Source of the DNA: Archivesica marissinica
Lineage: Eukaryota > Mollusca > Bivalvia > Venerida > Vesicomyidae
Direction of reading: 5' to 3'
Length of the DNA stretch: 64,000 nt
NCBI GenBank assembly: GCA_014843695.1
Contig: CM026391.1
Location: forward strand, 38,687,515-38,751,514
Shown here one piece after another: positions 27,139-36,587 of the stretch (positions are counted from its first letter, which is position 1; the number at the start of each line of letters is the position of its first letter). The translations under genes and the position numbers were made by a program. The notes beneath the pieces were generated by a model. It searched no databases and had not been told where the DNA came from. It saw only the letters and a program-made list of their open reading frames with translations.

Positions 27139-27458
27139 ATGGGTGTATGTGAGGCTGGATTCTGTCTTCTGGGTGTATGTGAGGCTAGATTCTGTCTTCT
27201 GGGTGTATGTGAGGCTAGATTCTGTCTTCTGAGTATATGTGAGGCTAGATTCTGTCTTCTGAGTGTATGTGAGGCTAGATTCTGTCTAATGGGTGTATGT
27301 GAGGCTAGATTCTGTCTTCTGAGTGTATGTGAGGATAGATTCTGTCTTCTGAGTGTATGTGAGGCTAGATTCTGTCTAATGGGTGTATGTGAGACTGGAT
27401 TCTGTCTTCTGGGTGTATGTGAGACTGGATTCTGTCTTCTGGGTGTATGTGAGACTGG
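27139..27458. repeat. 30-bp minisatellite (about 10.5 copies)
   Basis: Units are 30 bp, composed of GGGTGTATGTGAGGCTAGAT and TCTGTCTTCT, with GAGACTGG and TCTAAT variants. The period of ten codons leaves both strands open (GVCEARFCLL on plus). The peptide is compositionally odd, and nothing beyond the repeat supports coding. Confidence 0.93.
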
Positions 27459-27460
27459 AG

Positions 27461-27575
27461 ATGGTCTCAGGTCGTTTCGCCCTAAATACATGTTCGCACC
27501 GGGTCGTTTCGCACTGGGTCATTTCGCCCTATAGATAGTAGGTAACGGTTGTATGGTGGATAGTTTCGCCCCAAA
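27461..27575. repeat. Imperfect TTTCGCCC-motif repeat
   Basis: Four spaced occurrences of (G)GTCGTTTCGC-type words (GTCGTTTCGCCCTA, GTCGTTTCGCACT, GTCATTTCGCCCTA, TAGTTTCGCCCCA) directly follow the 30-bp array. Spacing is irregular. Confidence 0.55.
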
Positions 27576-28510
27576 GTCAATATCTTATCTCCAGAAGTGG
27601 TAAGCTATGTATATATTGTCAAAATGTTCCAGTGTAAATATGATTTTATGTCCACTGCTAATACGGGTGTTATAATTCTGTATACTGTAATATGCCAATG
27701 TTTTGTTTTCTATTTCAGGTTGGAGCATGAAATGTGTGGCAGCCTAGCGAGATGAAACTATTGCAATGTAGACTGCATAATTAGTACAATTAGTTAAATA
27801 TAATAAATTTTCCGGACATGTATGTGAAATTGAATATAATTAATGAAACTCCACAATGTTTATGAATGATAATTAATATTACTATTGCAACTTAGTGTAT
27901 AATGTGATGTTTTGTGCCAATATGTCTCTTATCATTCTATTCAGAATTCAATGCAATATATTTTAGTTGGCATTAACACACAATAATTATGTTCATCGCC
28001 ATAAACATAACGTGTACTTTTAATATGATTGTTTAAATGTGTTGTGTTGTATTGTACGTACATAGATGATAATTAATAAAGATGAAAACAACCGGTATCG
28101 ATATTGATTGTCTGATGATGTTTGTGCTTAATTACCCTCGACGTCGGCGAAATTGATTGTAATAAGGTACACTTTAAAAGAAATGTAAAAAACTGAAGAG
28201 TGTATAATTAAATGAAAGTTTAATCTCTTTGCGGTATCATTAATTTGACCGTGTTTCCAGAAAGTTTGATTATCTGTGAATTTAATTGCATGGTAAGCCC
28301 TAATTATTCGGCGGTTTTCCTTAAGATGGCGTGTTTATAATTGTGCTGACAATAAATATAATTTCGCACTATTAAGTGACAATTATACATTATTACTCAA
28401 ATTCATGGCACGACCATATATACCCCTTCCAGTATTAGGTAACACATTCGCTCACTTTATTCGTTTTTCGAACGTATGCCAGTCTGTGAAGTTTTTTGTT
28501 TGTTTGTTTT
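27576..28510. other. Single-copy AT-rich sequence
   Basis: No supportable gene. A polypyrimidine/CAG acceptor-like site (TTCTATTTCAG, about 27,719) is followed by sequence with early stops in the frames read. AATAAA-type signals are present, but nothing ties them to a transcript. Confidence 0.4.
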
Positions 28511-28744
28511 TTACGTTTATTTATCTTCGCTACCGGTTGCCCATATGAGCGACGCCTCCTGAAGAGGTTAGTCAATTTAGATGTTTGGAGGATAGTGCAA
28601 TGATACAGACAGAGACCCATTCCAGAATCTCCTCTGGTTCTTTTACGTGCATGGTGTAAAGCACCGACACGAGACCTCGGTTTAACGTCCCATCTGAAAG
28701 ACTGTTAATTTTATTAGGGTCAGACGGGGGATCGAACCTGCGAA
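28511..28744 (-). mobile_element. tRNA-derived SINE (family 1), head-truncated copy
   Basis: Minus-oriented copy of a roughly 270-290-bp SINE that also occurs at 36,588, 36,878, 41,323 and 42,955. Shared landmarks on the plus strand are GCTACCGGTTGCCCATATGA, GACAGAGACCCATTCCAGA, TTCTTTTACGTGCA and GTTTAACGTCCCATCTGAA. The tRNA-like head is cut off after the box B complement (GGATCGAACCTGCGA). Confidence 0.85.
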
Positions 28745-28803
28745 TCTGTGAAGTTTAAATAATCGTTGAATTATATACTTAGTTATAATTATCTGAGTGC
28801 ATC

Positions 28804-28906
28804 ATGTCAGATATGTGTGTTGTTTGCGCTTCCGGTGTCCGACCCCGGCAGCATGGCATTGAGTGTGATGTGTGTGGCATGTGGACACATCGCAAGTGTG
28901 GTACAG
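28804..28906 (+). pseudogene. Zinc-finger protein exon 1 (PHD-like, C-x2-C ... C-x2-C-x4-H-x2-C)
   Basis: An ATG at 28,804 opens 34 codons plus one base, ending at a good donor (ACAG/GTATGT). The peptide starts MSDMCVVCASGVRPRQHGIE and continues CDVCGMWTHRKCGT. The Cys/His spacing and the RQHGIECDVCxxWxHRxC pattern resemble the N-terminal finger of invertebrate FLYWCH/MULE-transposase-type proteins (remembered, moderate certainty). It joins in phase to 29,977-30,059, which supplies the last C-x2-C pair but also a stop codon, so the gene is broken. Confidence 0.65.
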
Positions 28907-28945
28907 GTATGTGTATATGTGTTGAATAATCATGTAGAGTGCATC

Positions 28946-29038
28946 ATGTCAAATATGTGTGTTTGCGCTTCCGGTGTCCGACCCCGGCAGCATGGCATTG
29001 GGTGTGTGGTATGTGGACACATCGCAAGTGCGGTACAG
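28946..29038 (+). pseudogene. Degenerate duplicate of the zinc-finger exon
   Basis: Second tandem copy. The start and RQHGI portion are kept (MSNMCVCASGVRPRQHGIG), but one Val codon is lost and deletions after HGI change the frame, so the CDVC/HRKC ligands are not encoded correctly. The donor has changed from ACAG/GTATG to ACAG/CTATG and should not splice. Confidence 0.7.
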
Positions 29039-29067
29039 CTATGTGTATATGTGTTGAATAACCATGT

Positions 29068-29976
29068 AGATATTGACTTTTTTATTTTCGACAAATTATT
29101 GAAGAAAATTTAAAAGTTTATATTATACAATTTTCACACAATCGTAATTAATTTAAGTTTCAAGTTTCAGTTTTATTAGGCATTAACCATAAATGTACAA
29201 CATGTATGATGCGATATTGTTAGTTTGGCATATAATGTTAATAAGTTGTTAATATGTCTGTCTAATTTGTCCGTGTTACTCATATTTGAGGAAAGTACTT
29301 ATTAAAAAGTACTACTACACGAGACCAAGTATGTATAAATTGTGTTCTTTAATGAACAGTGATAATAGAAAGGTTTTATTAAGCTTGGCTCGATTTATTA
29401 AGAATGCTTTAAACCATTGGAACTCAATATTGAACGCTTTGTCTTCTTAATTATACAAAACAACTAACTAGAATGTTCATCCTCTATATTAAATTATATT
29501 ACAGTAGCTATACGATAGCTTTATTGATCACTTGTTTATTTATATGTAATTATATGTATATATTATGACTATGTACTTATGTATACGTCATGAATAAACT
29601 TATGTTCTGTTCTGTTCTGTTCTGTATAAATATATGATAATTATTGGGATACTGTATGTATCATGTGTACCTGCTTACTAATGTAACAAGTATGCATAGG
29701 CCTACTATTGTTGTTGCTAAAATGTTTGATGCATATATATATATATGATACACTGTTATAATGTTACTGTTATTCGTAGACGATATGGTTATATTTCATT
29801 TTGGTAAATCACCACTTGAACTACAAACTACACTAATTTTGTAAGGGTATTTTAAATGTAAGGGATTTACATGAGTTTACTGGGAGATATAGGCAGATAC
29901 CCCCCCCCCCATTATTTCCCATACATATCAACATATGTCATGTTGATACAATAATGTTGTTGTTTTGTGTTTTCAG
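29068..29976. other. Intron-like AT-rich sequence with simple repeats
   Basis: Lies between the two zinc-finger exons. It holds a possible retroelement tail, (AT)n at 29,738-29,748 and a C tract near 29,900. No gene is seen. Confidence 0.5.
29540..29626 (+). mobile_element. Possible retroelement 3' tail with (TTCTG)n
   Basis: A TATGAATAAACTTATG-like 3' end runs into four TTCTG units. This layout is typical of short tandem tails of LINEs or SINEs, but no body was recognised upstream. Confidence 0.3.
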
Positions 29977-30059
29977 CGATATCCTGGAATTAATACAGAT
30001 TAGCCGTCGTGGAGAAGCGTGCAATTTCGTACCGGTGCACGCAGTGTTCCATTGTTGAG
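29977..30059 (+). pseudogene. Zinc-finger protein exon 2 with premature TAA
   Basis: Acceptor TTGTGTTTTCAG and donor GAG/GTAACA flank 83 bases that restore phase with the exon ending at 28,906. The reading is AISWN, stop (29,991-29,993), then YRLAVVEKRAISYRCTQCS and IVE. The post-stop peptide fits the expected continuation (a YR..V hydrophobic stretch, then a C-x2-C pair). The TAA is therefore most simply a nonsense mutation in a once-intact exon. Confidence 0.62.
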
Positions 30060-31020
30060 GTAACATTTGATGAACATGCATCTAAATAATTATACAATAT
30101 CCACATATATTTAATTCCAAACAGTATATTTTGGATTATTAGAATGTAACAAGATGTTTGTTTTTATATGAAGAATAATCATAATCCAATCAGAACGCTC
30201 GTTTCAATGCGAACTGCGCCGCTTGAGAAATTTTCAAAACAAATTGAAAAATTCTCCGAAATCTCTTTTTGACGTACATTTTTGCCGAATAAACCTACAC
30301 GTTAGTGGAAACACCTTTTATTGATAATGTTATTCACTGTTAAAACTCTCCCGTCGAAGATTTTTTTTTGTAGCTGACAGAACCCGTGTCCTAGTATGGA
30401 AATGTGACCTGCTATGGCCAATGTCTGTGGCAATTGTTTGCAAAGTATACAAGTGTCTAAGTCCCTGCGAGGGGTTTGACATTAAAGAAGCATACATACA
30501 TACATGCACGCAGCTTAAAGTTGTGTTTTATTTGAAGAACAATATAAAGACTCGGGATAGGCGTTATATTTGGACAGATTTGTACAAAATTGTTTCAGAT
30601 AGGGACATTTTACTGATCGATGCGAAATCTGACATCCCACAGAGTAGAATCCTTGTACTTAAATATATATACTAGTAGTAGTACCCCCAAAAGGTGCCGA
30701 ATCCCTGTGGTGCAATCGGACAGCAAACACGATTCAAAAGTGATAGAAGTTTACGAACGATTTGTTCAAGCAACAATTTGCGCCTGGGAGAAGTGCTGGC
30801 AAGTACGATCTTCTTGCTGTTAAGCGAATTGAGGATTGGCTGCAACATAATGAATCTACAGCTGTCAAACTAAAAGTAGATTTGAAAATGAAACCGGTGA
30901 TGTTATTTATACTAGGCATGATAATTCCTTTCTTCTGCTGTACACATAGCAGTTCACCGTAGCAGTTCCCGTCATTCATCCGGGGTCATAAGTTATATAT
31001 AGATTTTTTTAGTTTAGTTT
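30060..31020. other. Region without a supportable gene
   Basis: Short open frames occur on plus (30,421-30,675, 84 codons; 30,762-30,962, 66 codons) and minus (30,734-30,979). None shows a recognisable motif or clear splice context. The 84-codon frame has two CxxxC-like cysteine groups near its start and could be an exon remnant, but no function can be given. Confidence 0.4.
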
Positions 31021-31422
31021 AAAGGCCTGCAGGTTGACCTATATTTGACCTTAAACACACGAGGAATAGCGGTACAAATATGACGGTCGACGCACATCGT
31101 ATTTGCCACATGCGAGACCCTGCATGATATACATCTAATACATGAGCACCACTTATATCTATTATGACCCACGTACATATCAGAGGTTATAAATTGCTGA
31201 AATTGAAGTTCTGTATTTTTATAGTACTTACAACTGGTATAAACAATTCAACTCCACTTATGGCCCAAATAAGGCTGGTTGCGCGGGTTAGGCAGCCAGT
31301 TCCTGCATTGCTGTACCACACATTCAGGCATCAGTTCCCTCTTATGCCAAGTACAGTCTCCTCTTCTAGCCGCTACTTTTCTCTCTATATATCTGACATC
31401 TTTCCATGCGCCACAATTATAT
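31021..31422. repeat. Outer inverted repeat, left arm
   Basis: Starts AAAGGCCTGCAGGTTGACCT and runs to CCACAATTATAT. Its reverse complement is at 32,920-33,334 with very few mismatches. The arm holds the last 58 codons and the 3' flank of the P2X7-like ORF. Confidence 0.9.
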
Positions 31423-31742
31423 AGCATTGCCCAAAACCTCCTGTATAGAAGCTTTCTCTCATGTGAATTTAGATTATGCGGTGGACGATTATTAGCAGGC
31501 CACCAAAGTTGTTTGTTCTGTTCATTTATTATGCAAGGGGAACACAAGCACAGTGGACACTCAGCAACACCTTCAGCATGCTGAGGCATAGGGGGAGGTA
31601 CGTAAGCAGCCTCTGCAACGGGCATGGCGGTGGCTGTTTCTTCTATTTCCATCTCTACGTCCCAGTTCTTATTTTGCAAGAAAGTCAGCAATTCTTTTCT
31701 CTGCTCATCAGTTACATACATTGTTATTTTACTCAATGGCAT
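31248..31742 (-). CDS. P2X7 'ballast'-like domain protein, 164 aa
   Basis: Intact single-exon frame, ATG at 31,742 and TGA ending at 31,248. The N-terminal 45 or so residues are acidic (MPLSKITMYVTDEQRKELL, then EMEIEETATAMP). A PPPMP linker and a cysteine cluster ECPLCLCSPCI (about residues 61-71) follow. The C-terminal part reads ERKLLYRRFWAMLYNCG, then DCTWHKRELMPECVVQQCRN, then WLPNP and YLGHKW. The order Cys cluster, YR.F, lP.CVv..+R, fP.p....Y.G is that of the zinc-binding cytosolic 'ballast' region of vertebrate P2X7 receptors, which also occurs alone in many invertebrate proteins. No transmembrane segment or P2X channel domain is present, so this is not a receptor. Its last third lies in an inverted repeat, suggesting it is carried by a mobile or amplified element. 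Function is unknown, and it could be a decaying copy. Confidence 0.62.
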   Translation of the reverse strand: MPLSKITMYVTDEQRKELLTFLQNKNWDVEMEIEETATAMPVAEAAYVPPPMPQHAEGVAECPLCLCSPCIINEQNKQLWWPANNRPPHNLNSHERKLLYRRFWAMLYNCGAWKDVRYIERKVAARRGDCTWHKRELMPECVVQQCRNWLPNPRNQPYLGHKWS

Positions 31743-32092
31743 CTTGTAGAAATCGGCAGAATATGTGTAATACTCGTATGTTCAAGAGATTATAATTATA
31801 ATATTATACATGTACCCATAGCATTCACTGTGATTATTATGTAGCATCAATATCGGTAAACACACACTGACACAGAGAAATATTTAAAATATAACAGAAA
31901 ACTTACGAATAATACTGTAGATATATAATTAAATGAAGTTTGAAGGTTACCATATAACGAACACGTATAGTTTATTCATATAAATACATACATATTATAT
32001 ACATACATATTTGATTAGGTCAACACATGAACTGAATTTTGAATTAGAGTGCACAGATCACAACCATAGCGCACATTATACATGTATAGAAC

Positions 32093-32188
32093 TTATCAGT
32101 CTCAGTGATTACGCTACGGCTGATGAGGCACCTACATAACATGTAATCTATGTCCATGGGCTGATCTGGATTATGTAGTTTGAATACT
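32093..32188. repeat. Inner inverted repeat, left arm
   Basis: TTATCAGTCTCAGTGATTAC through GTAGTTTGAATACT matches the reverse complement of 32,427-32,524 with few differences. The loop is about 240 bp. It is nested inside the outer inverted repeat. Confidence 0.88.
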
Positions 32189-32426
32189 CATAACTATCAA
32201 TTTTCTTTACAATCAATAATATACGTTTACTTAAATTGTCAGGGCCTCATTTTGACTAATTCTCAGCTCACAGAGTGATCGTGCATATTAACCGTTAGAA
32301 AATACCTACATACGCCAAATTATACTGAATGTACTGCTACATTGTTGATACAAGCCACTAATCACATGGAACAGGTAGTAAAGTATAAATCTTTACAATT
32401 GGACGGGGTCAAACTGCAGGCCTTTT

Positions 32427-32524
32427 AGTATTCAAACTACTTCAAATCCAGATCAGCCCAGGGACATAGATTACATGTTATGTAGGTGCCTCATCAGCCG
32501 TAGCGTAATCACTGAGACTGATAA
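32427..32524. repeat. Inner inverted repeat, right arm
   Basis: Right arm of the nested palindrome (AGTATTCAAACTAC through AGTCTCAG/ACTGATAA-type end). It is followed near 32,555 by GGGCCGGAGGCCTTGAATTA and AATAAA, which looks like a retroelement 3' end. Confidence 0.88.
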
Positions 32525-32672
32525 TGTGTATGCATGTATATAATATATGTGTATGGGCCGGAGGCCTTGAATTACGAATAAACTGTTAAACTGATCAGGA
32601 TCTATGTTGTTTGTAAGGTCGGAGTTTCGTCACTTTCATATTCTGTTCTGTCACGTTCATGTATCATCTGGT

Positions 32673-32936
32673 TTAAAAAGGCCGCCAGATTAAGTATGAA
32701 AATAATGCCTGTTTATACCTTGCCCAAATGTTGGATTTGAACTGGAGCGTACAACGGAGTCTTGTATTATTCTTGACTTGCACTGTCTCATTCCATTGAC
32801 ATATTGCCAAATTTGAGCGTATAGTGTAGTGAAGAGCAGAGAAGGTTCCGATACGTTTGTCATGGAAAACATTCAAGCTGTTGTTGAATGATTCCACGCT
32901 ACTAGTGTCCATGTGGTAGATATAATTGTGGCGCAT
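32673..32936 (-). pseudogene. Transposase-like C-terminal fragment
   Basis: The minus frame reads MDTSSVESFNNSLNVFHDKR, then a TFSALHYTIRSNLAICQWNE segment. An S-V-E-S-F-N motif, a short basic stretch and an R..LA...WN segment resembles the end of DDE-type transposases, with the catalytic Glu in VES. There is no upstream part: the frame opens inside the right inverted-repeat arm. This is a weak match made by eye. It may be a fragment of the element that also carried the P2X7-like ORF. Confidence 0.3.
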
Positions 32937-33094
32937 GGAAAGATGTCAGATATATAGAGAGAAAAGTAGCGGCTAGAAGAGGAGACTGTACTTGGCATAA
33001 GAGGGAACTGATGCCTGAATGTGTGGTACAGCAATGCAGGAACTGGCTGCCTAACCCGCGCAACCAGCCTTATTTGGGCCATAAGTGGAGTTGA
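32921..33094 (+). pseudogene. Truncated mirror copy of the P2X7-like ORF
   Basis: Encodes the last 57 residues of the P2X7-like protein (YNCGAWKDVR ... YLGHKWS) and the same TGA, apparently without amino-acid change, but on the plus strand. Everything upstream of codon 108 is missing. It ends abruptly at the arm boundary, so it cannot be expressed as the full domain. Confidence 0.85.
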
Positions 33095-33246
33095 ATTGTT
33101 TATACCAGTTGTAAGTACTATAAAAATACAGAACTTCAATTTCAGCAATTTATAACCTCTGATATGTACGTGGGTCATAATAGATATAAGTGGTGCTCAT
33201 GTATTAGATGTATATCATGCAGGGTATCGCATGTGTCAAATACGAT

Positions 33247-33430
33247 GTGCGTCGACCGTCAGATTTGTACCGCTATTCCTCGTGTGTTTAGTGCGTCGAC
33301 CGTCAGATTTGTACCGCTATTCCTCGTGTGTTTAAGGTCAAATATAGGTCAACCTGCAGGCCTTTAAGGTCAACTATAGGTCAACCTGCAGGCCTATAAG
33401 GTCAAATATAGGTCAACCTGCAGGCCTTTA
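33247..33430. repeat. 44-bp x2 and 32-bp x3 micro-duplications
   Basis: GTGCGTCGACCGTCAGATTT-containing 44-bp units are repeated twice. Three units of AAGGTCAAATATAGGTCAAC plus CTGCAGGCCT (32 bp) follow. The left arm has single copies of each, so the expansion happened after the inversion. Confidence 0.88.
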
Positions 33431-34426
33431 ATCATATTTTATTGCTATATACATGTACATAATAAATTCAAAGACATATATAATAAGAGCAAAAGCAAAT
33501 GGGTTGGGCCACAAGTTCTGAACAACATTAGTAATTGGCCCTTCCCATGAGAGTATGTTGAACTTAGAGCAATACTGGCGAATATGTAACTTATGACATG
33601 CATATTTGAAGTATAATGAGATATTATTTATCAAGTCGAAAGGCAATTGAAACAGTGTTTGAATGATATTTTTTTTTTAAAAACTCAACTTTTACTAACG
33701 CGGTTGCTAGGTTCCGTTCCCCAGGTGAGAGATCCCCATGGTGCGTATATATATATAGATCTCCAGATTATTTGAAATATTTTTCAGGGGAATGTCGTGG
33801 CGTCCATGGACCAGTGACTGTGTTAGATCATCAGATTTAGAATCAAGTGCTACCTGGTTCGATACTCGGTAACGGCATGTATTAAGTGTTGAGCGACGCA
33901 TCGTCAACATCTCTGATATGTTTTCGGCCTTTGTTTATTCACATGATTTATGTTTACAGCCACAACGGGAATGACGTCATTGCTCCCCAAAACAGATGCT
34001 TTGGTACTTATGATATTCACATATTAGTTATCAACGAGAAAACTGAGCGTAAAGCAGATAAATTCACATTTTATTTGAAAGTATGCAAATGTTGATTTTT
34101 CATTAATCCCTAAATATCCATTAAACAGAAGTAAATATAAAGAAATATGTGTTTGTTTTTGTAAAATGAGAAATTTCATCGTCTGCCCAATGTTAATTAG
34201 CTTTTTGGAACTTAACTGTAATCAACATTTCTGTTACATGAATTGTTCAAGGTCGGCCGATAATTAGTACTTTTTTCGACGCCATGTTGAAATCACAAGC
34301 GAGTGAAATTTTGAACATTTGTTATACAATCTCAGTTTAGCCAATCGCATTAAATGCAAAAATGATCACTTTACATAGTAATATTATTTTACATGCTGTA
34401 AAACAGACTGACAAGAAATATAAATT
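33431..34426. other. Region without a supportable gene
   Basis: AT-rich. A minus frame of 72 codons (33,428-33,646) and a plus frame of 69 codons (33,886-34,095) show no recognisable motif. At about 33,808-33,875 a stretch ending CTGGTTCGATACTCGG has a box-B-like element and may be a degraded tRNA-derived SINE head. Confidence 0.35.
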
Positions 34427-34645
34427 GGCTGTCCGATTAGTGGGTTCGATTCTCGGACTGGGAAGTATGTGAGGTGGTAGGCTACTGTGGTTGCTAGATC
34501 GGACAGGTGGGTTTTCTCCGGGTACTCCGGTTCCCTCCCACATGAATGACCACAGTATACGCGTTCATCCACGCCAACGAGAGAGATTAATATATTAAGT
34601 TGTTAGAACTTGCTTCGATTTGTAAAATAAATAAAGTTTAAACTA
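34427..34645 (+). mobile_element. tRNA-derived SINE (family 2), plus copy
   Basis: Box B-like GGTTCGATTCTCGG near the 5' end, then TTTTCTCCGGGTACTCCGGT and TCCCTCCCACATGAATGA, and a TAAAATAAATAAAG-type tail. A reverse-oriented relative lies at 35,879-36,004. Confidence 0.72.
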
Positions 34646-35878
34646 AACTAGTTTCTGAAATCATAAAAAGTACCAATCTAGTAAGACAATAGACAATATA
34701 ATATGATAGGCATGCATGTTTTACCTCGATTGTAGTTGATATAATTAATATCGATCCAACACGCACTGACCAGTTTTGTTGCATTTTCCTAGGCATACAA
34801 GCTGATGCAATTATTGCTATAAATATGATATTATTAAAGGCATCCATGGTTTTATATATATATTTCGTTTTATTTAACGGAATTCTAAATTACGTATGTG
34901 TAAAATCGTTTTAACCTTACCTTAGTTGCATCAGAATTAGCGTATTATATATGGTTCAGGAGCAGGTTGGGCGTCAATGGCAACCTCCTGAAATTGCAAT
35001 GACAATGTACAAATCATCATTGTCACAATTATCTATTATATGCGCATTAAAAATATATACACTCAACTTGTGTGAACATTAAATTGTAAGTTTGAGTGAC
35101 AGTCAGTAATAAATGTGTGTGTCTGTGCGTACGTGCGTGCGTGCGACACGGATCAAAATAGTGTTTGGCGGGAAAAAGAAATGAAATAAAAGAGTTGTCG
35201 ATTTTATATGTTGTCGTCTTTATAGCAGTTTATGAGGATTTTGCAGTTGTTCTGTTAGTTTGCAAAGTTCTGTTCATTTTTTCCAAAATCACGAGCAAAT
35301 GTTTGCGCCTGCGCACGCATGCGCCATGAAGTACTTTCCTTATAAGGGCTGATTTTGGAAAAGGACAAACGTAGACCATACGGCCTCTGAAAAGTCATGT
35401 ATGTGTTTATCTATATTAGATATGTATTCTTTATTTCAGTCTCATCGTTGTACAATACATAAAATATAACACCATTCATTATAAAAGAGACTAATCTAAT
35501 CACAGATAATCAAACTATCACAGTCTACTGACATATTATTATATTTACATATTAAAACCGAGGAACAGTCGCTAATTGAAAATTAAATACATATTAAAAC
35601 CAGAATTTTTTTAATATATTATGTCCGATTAAAGGACGGTCATTTTCTAATTGTTCACACATGTTTATACCAGGACAAGGGGTGCGCGTTTTCTATAGAA
35701 TGATTGGCCCATGCGTTTGACATACATGGAATATAGACTAGAATAAAATAGAAATAGAATGTGCCTGATGATTGAAGACTTGTCAATGTTATATGAAACA
35801 CGGATGCTTAATTTATAAACTGAACTCTTTCGGCATAGGAGGATAGTTTTTAAATCATATGTTATTGTTTTTATATTC
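34646..35878. other. Region without a supportable gene
   Basis: AT-rich single-copy DNA. It holds a short GTGC/GTGT microsatellite at about 35,111-35,146 and an 84-bp inverted repeat. No gene was recognised. Confidence 0.45.
35279..35362. repeat. 84-bp element with perfect 13-bp inverted ends
   Basis: TTTTCCAAAATCA at the left end and its exact reverse complement at the right enclose about 58 bp with GCGCCTGCGCACGCATGCGC. It could be a hairpin or a very short MITE-like relic. Confidence 0.4.
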
Positions 35879-36004
35879 TTTATTTATTTTACAACGATTG
35901 CGAAGCAAGTTTTAGCAACTTATATCAATCACTCTCGTTGGTTCGGATGAACGCGTATATATGGTTATTCATGTGGGAGGAAACCGGAGTACCCGAAGAA
36001 AATA
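35879..36004 (-). mobile_element. SINE family 2, minus copy (3' half)
   Basis: The reverse complement reads TTCTTCGGGTACTCCGGTTT, then CCTCCCACATGAATAACC, then a CTTGCTTCG...GTAAAATAAATAAAG tail, as in the copy at 34,427. The tRNA-like head is missing. Confidence 0.72.
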
Positions 36005-36114
36005 CAAATTGTTTGGGCCACACGTTTTAACAACATTAGATAACGGAGGATCAAGTGAATACATTTATTCCTTTATGACAGAACTCAACCTTGTCTTTTT
36101 TCGGCTTGACTTTT

Positions 36115-36303
36115 GTTGTCTATGGTTGTTCGTATGTCCTGTTGTAGTGTATGTAGTTTGTTTGGTGAACTCGCTTGGTGTGAGGTACCGGGGCGGGTCG
36201 GGTCTGGTTATAACTATAATTAAAAGATCCAATTCACAATTTAAATTTTATGAAAAGTTTAATTCTTATTTATTTATTTAACCTGTTTCAGATTCTGGGT
36301 TAA
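36115..36303 (+). repeat. Dispersed 190-bp repeat, copy 1
   Basis: Contains GTGAGGTACCGGGGCGGGTC and AAAAGTTTAATTCTTATTTA, ending CAGATTCTGGGTTAA. It recurs about 290 bp downstream and again at 42,750. The short plus-strand frame at 35,961-36,281 overlaps it and the SINE and has no support as a gene. Confidence 0.75.
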
Positions 36304-36404
36304 TAATAAACACGTATATGATGAGTCACAATATATATATATTACGGAGCACATCACTGGTAGATAAAACCTGCTTACATATTGCCGACCCGGCTTATAT
36401 TGTT

Positions 36405-36574
36405 CGTGCGTCGGGTCTATGGTCTTGTGTTGTTGTAGTAGATGTATGTAGTTGGGGAACTCGCTTGCTGTGAGGTACCGGGGCGGATCGGGCTATTATT
36501 AAAAGTTCCAATTCACAATTTAAATATACGAAAAGTTTAATTCTTATTTATTTAACATGGTTCAGATTCTGGAT
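36405..36574 (+). repeat. Dispersed 190-bp repeat, copy 2
   Basis: Same GTGAGGTACCGGGGCGG and AAAAGTTTAATTCTTATTTA landmarks as at 36,115, ending CAGATTCTGGAT. It forms the left part of the segmental duplication shared with 42,750. Confidence 0.75.
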
Positions 36575-36587
36575 TAGCGTAATGCAG

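Larger units (their letters stand above)
28796..29067 (+). repeat. Tandem duplication (142-bp offset) containing a zinc-finger exon
   Basis: The stretch GTGCATCATGTCAGATATG to GTGTTGAATAATCATGTAGA is followed by a second, slightly deleted copy ending in GAATAACCATGTAGA. Two small deletions and several substitutions distinguish the second copy. Confidence 0.85.
32920..33430. repeat. Outer inverted repeat, right arm (with local expansions)
   Basis: Reverse complement of 31,021-31,422. Relative to the left arm it has gained a second 44-bp copy (33,247-33,334) and two extra 32-bp copies (33,335-33,430). The outer ends on both sides are the CCTGCAGG / TTGACCTATA sequence. Confidence 0.9.

Noticed and set aside
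28435..28620. 61-codon minus frame
   Set aside because: Lies largely within a SINE.
31164..31424. Plus-strand frame MTHVHIRGYKLL and its mirror at 32,873-33,178 on minus
   Set aside because: Antisense to the P2X7-like coding sequence and its mirror; duplicated only because the arms are inverted copies.
31248..31742. Complete P2X purinoceptor gene
   Set aside because: Only the ballast-like cytosolic region is present; there is no channel domain or membrane segment.
33428..33646. 72-codon minus frame
   Set aside because: AT-rich, no motif, no splice or promoter support.
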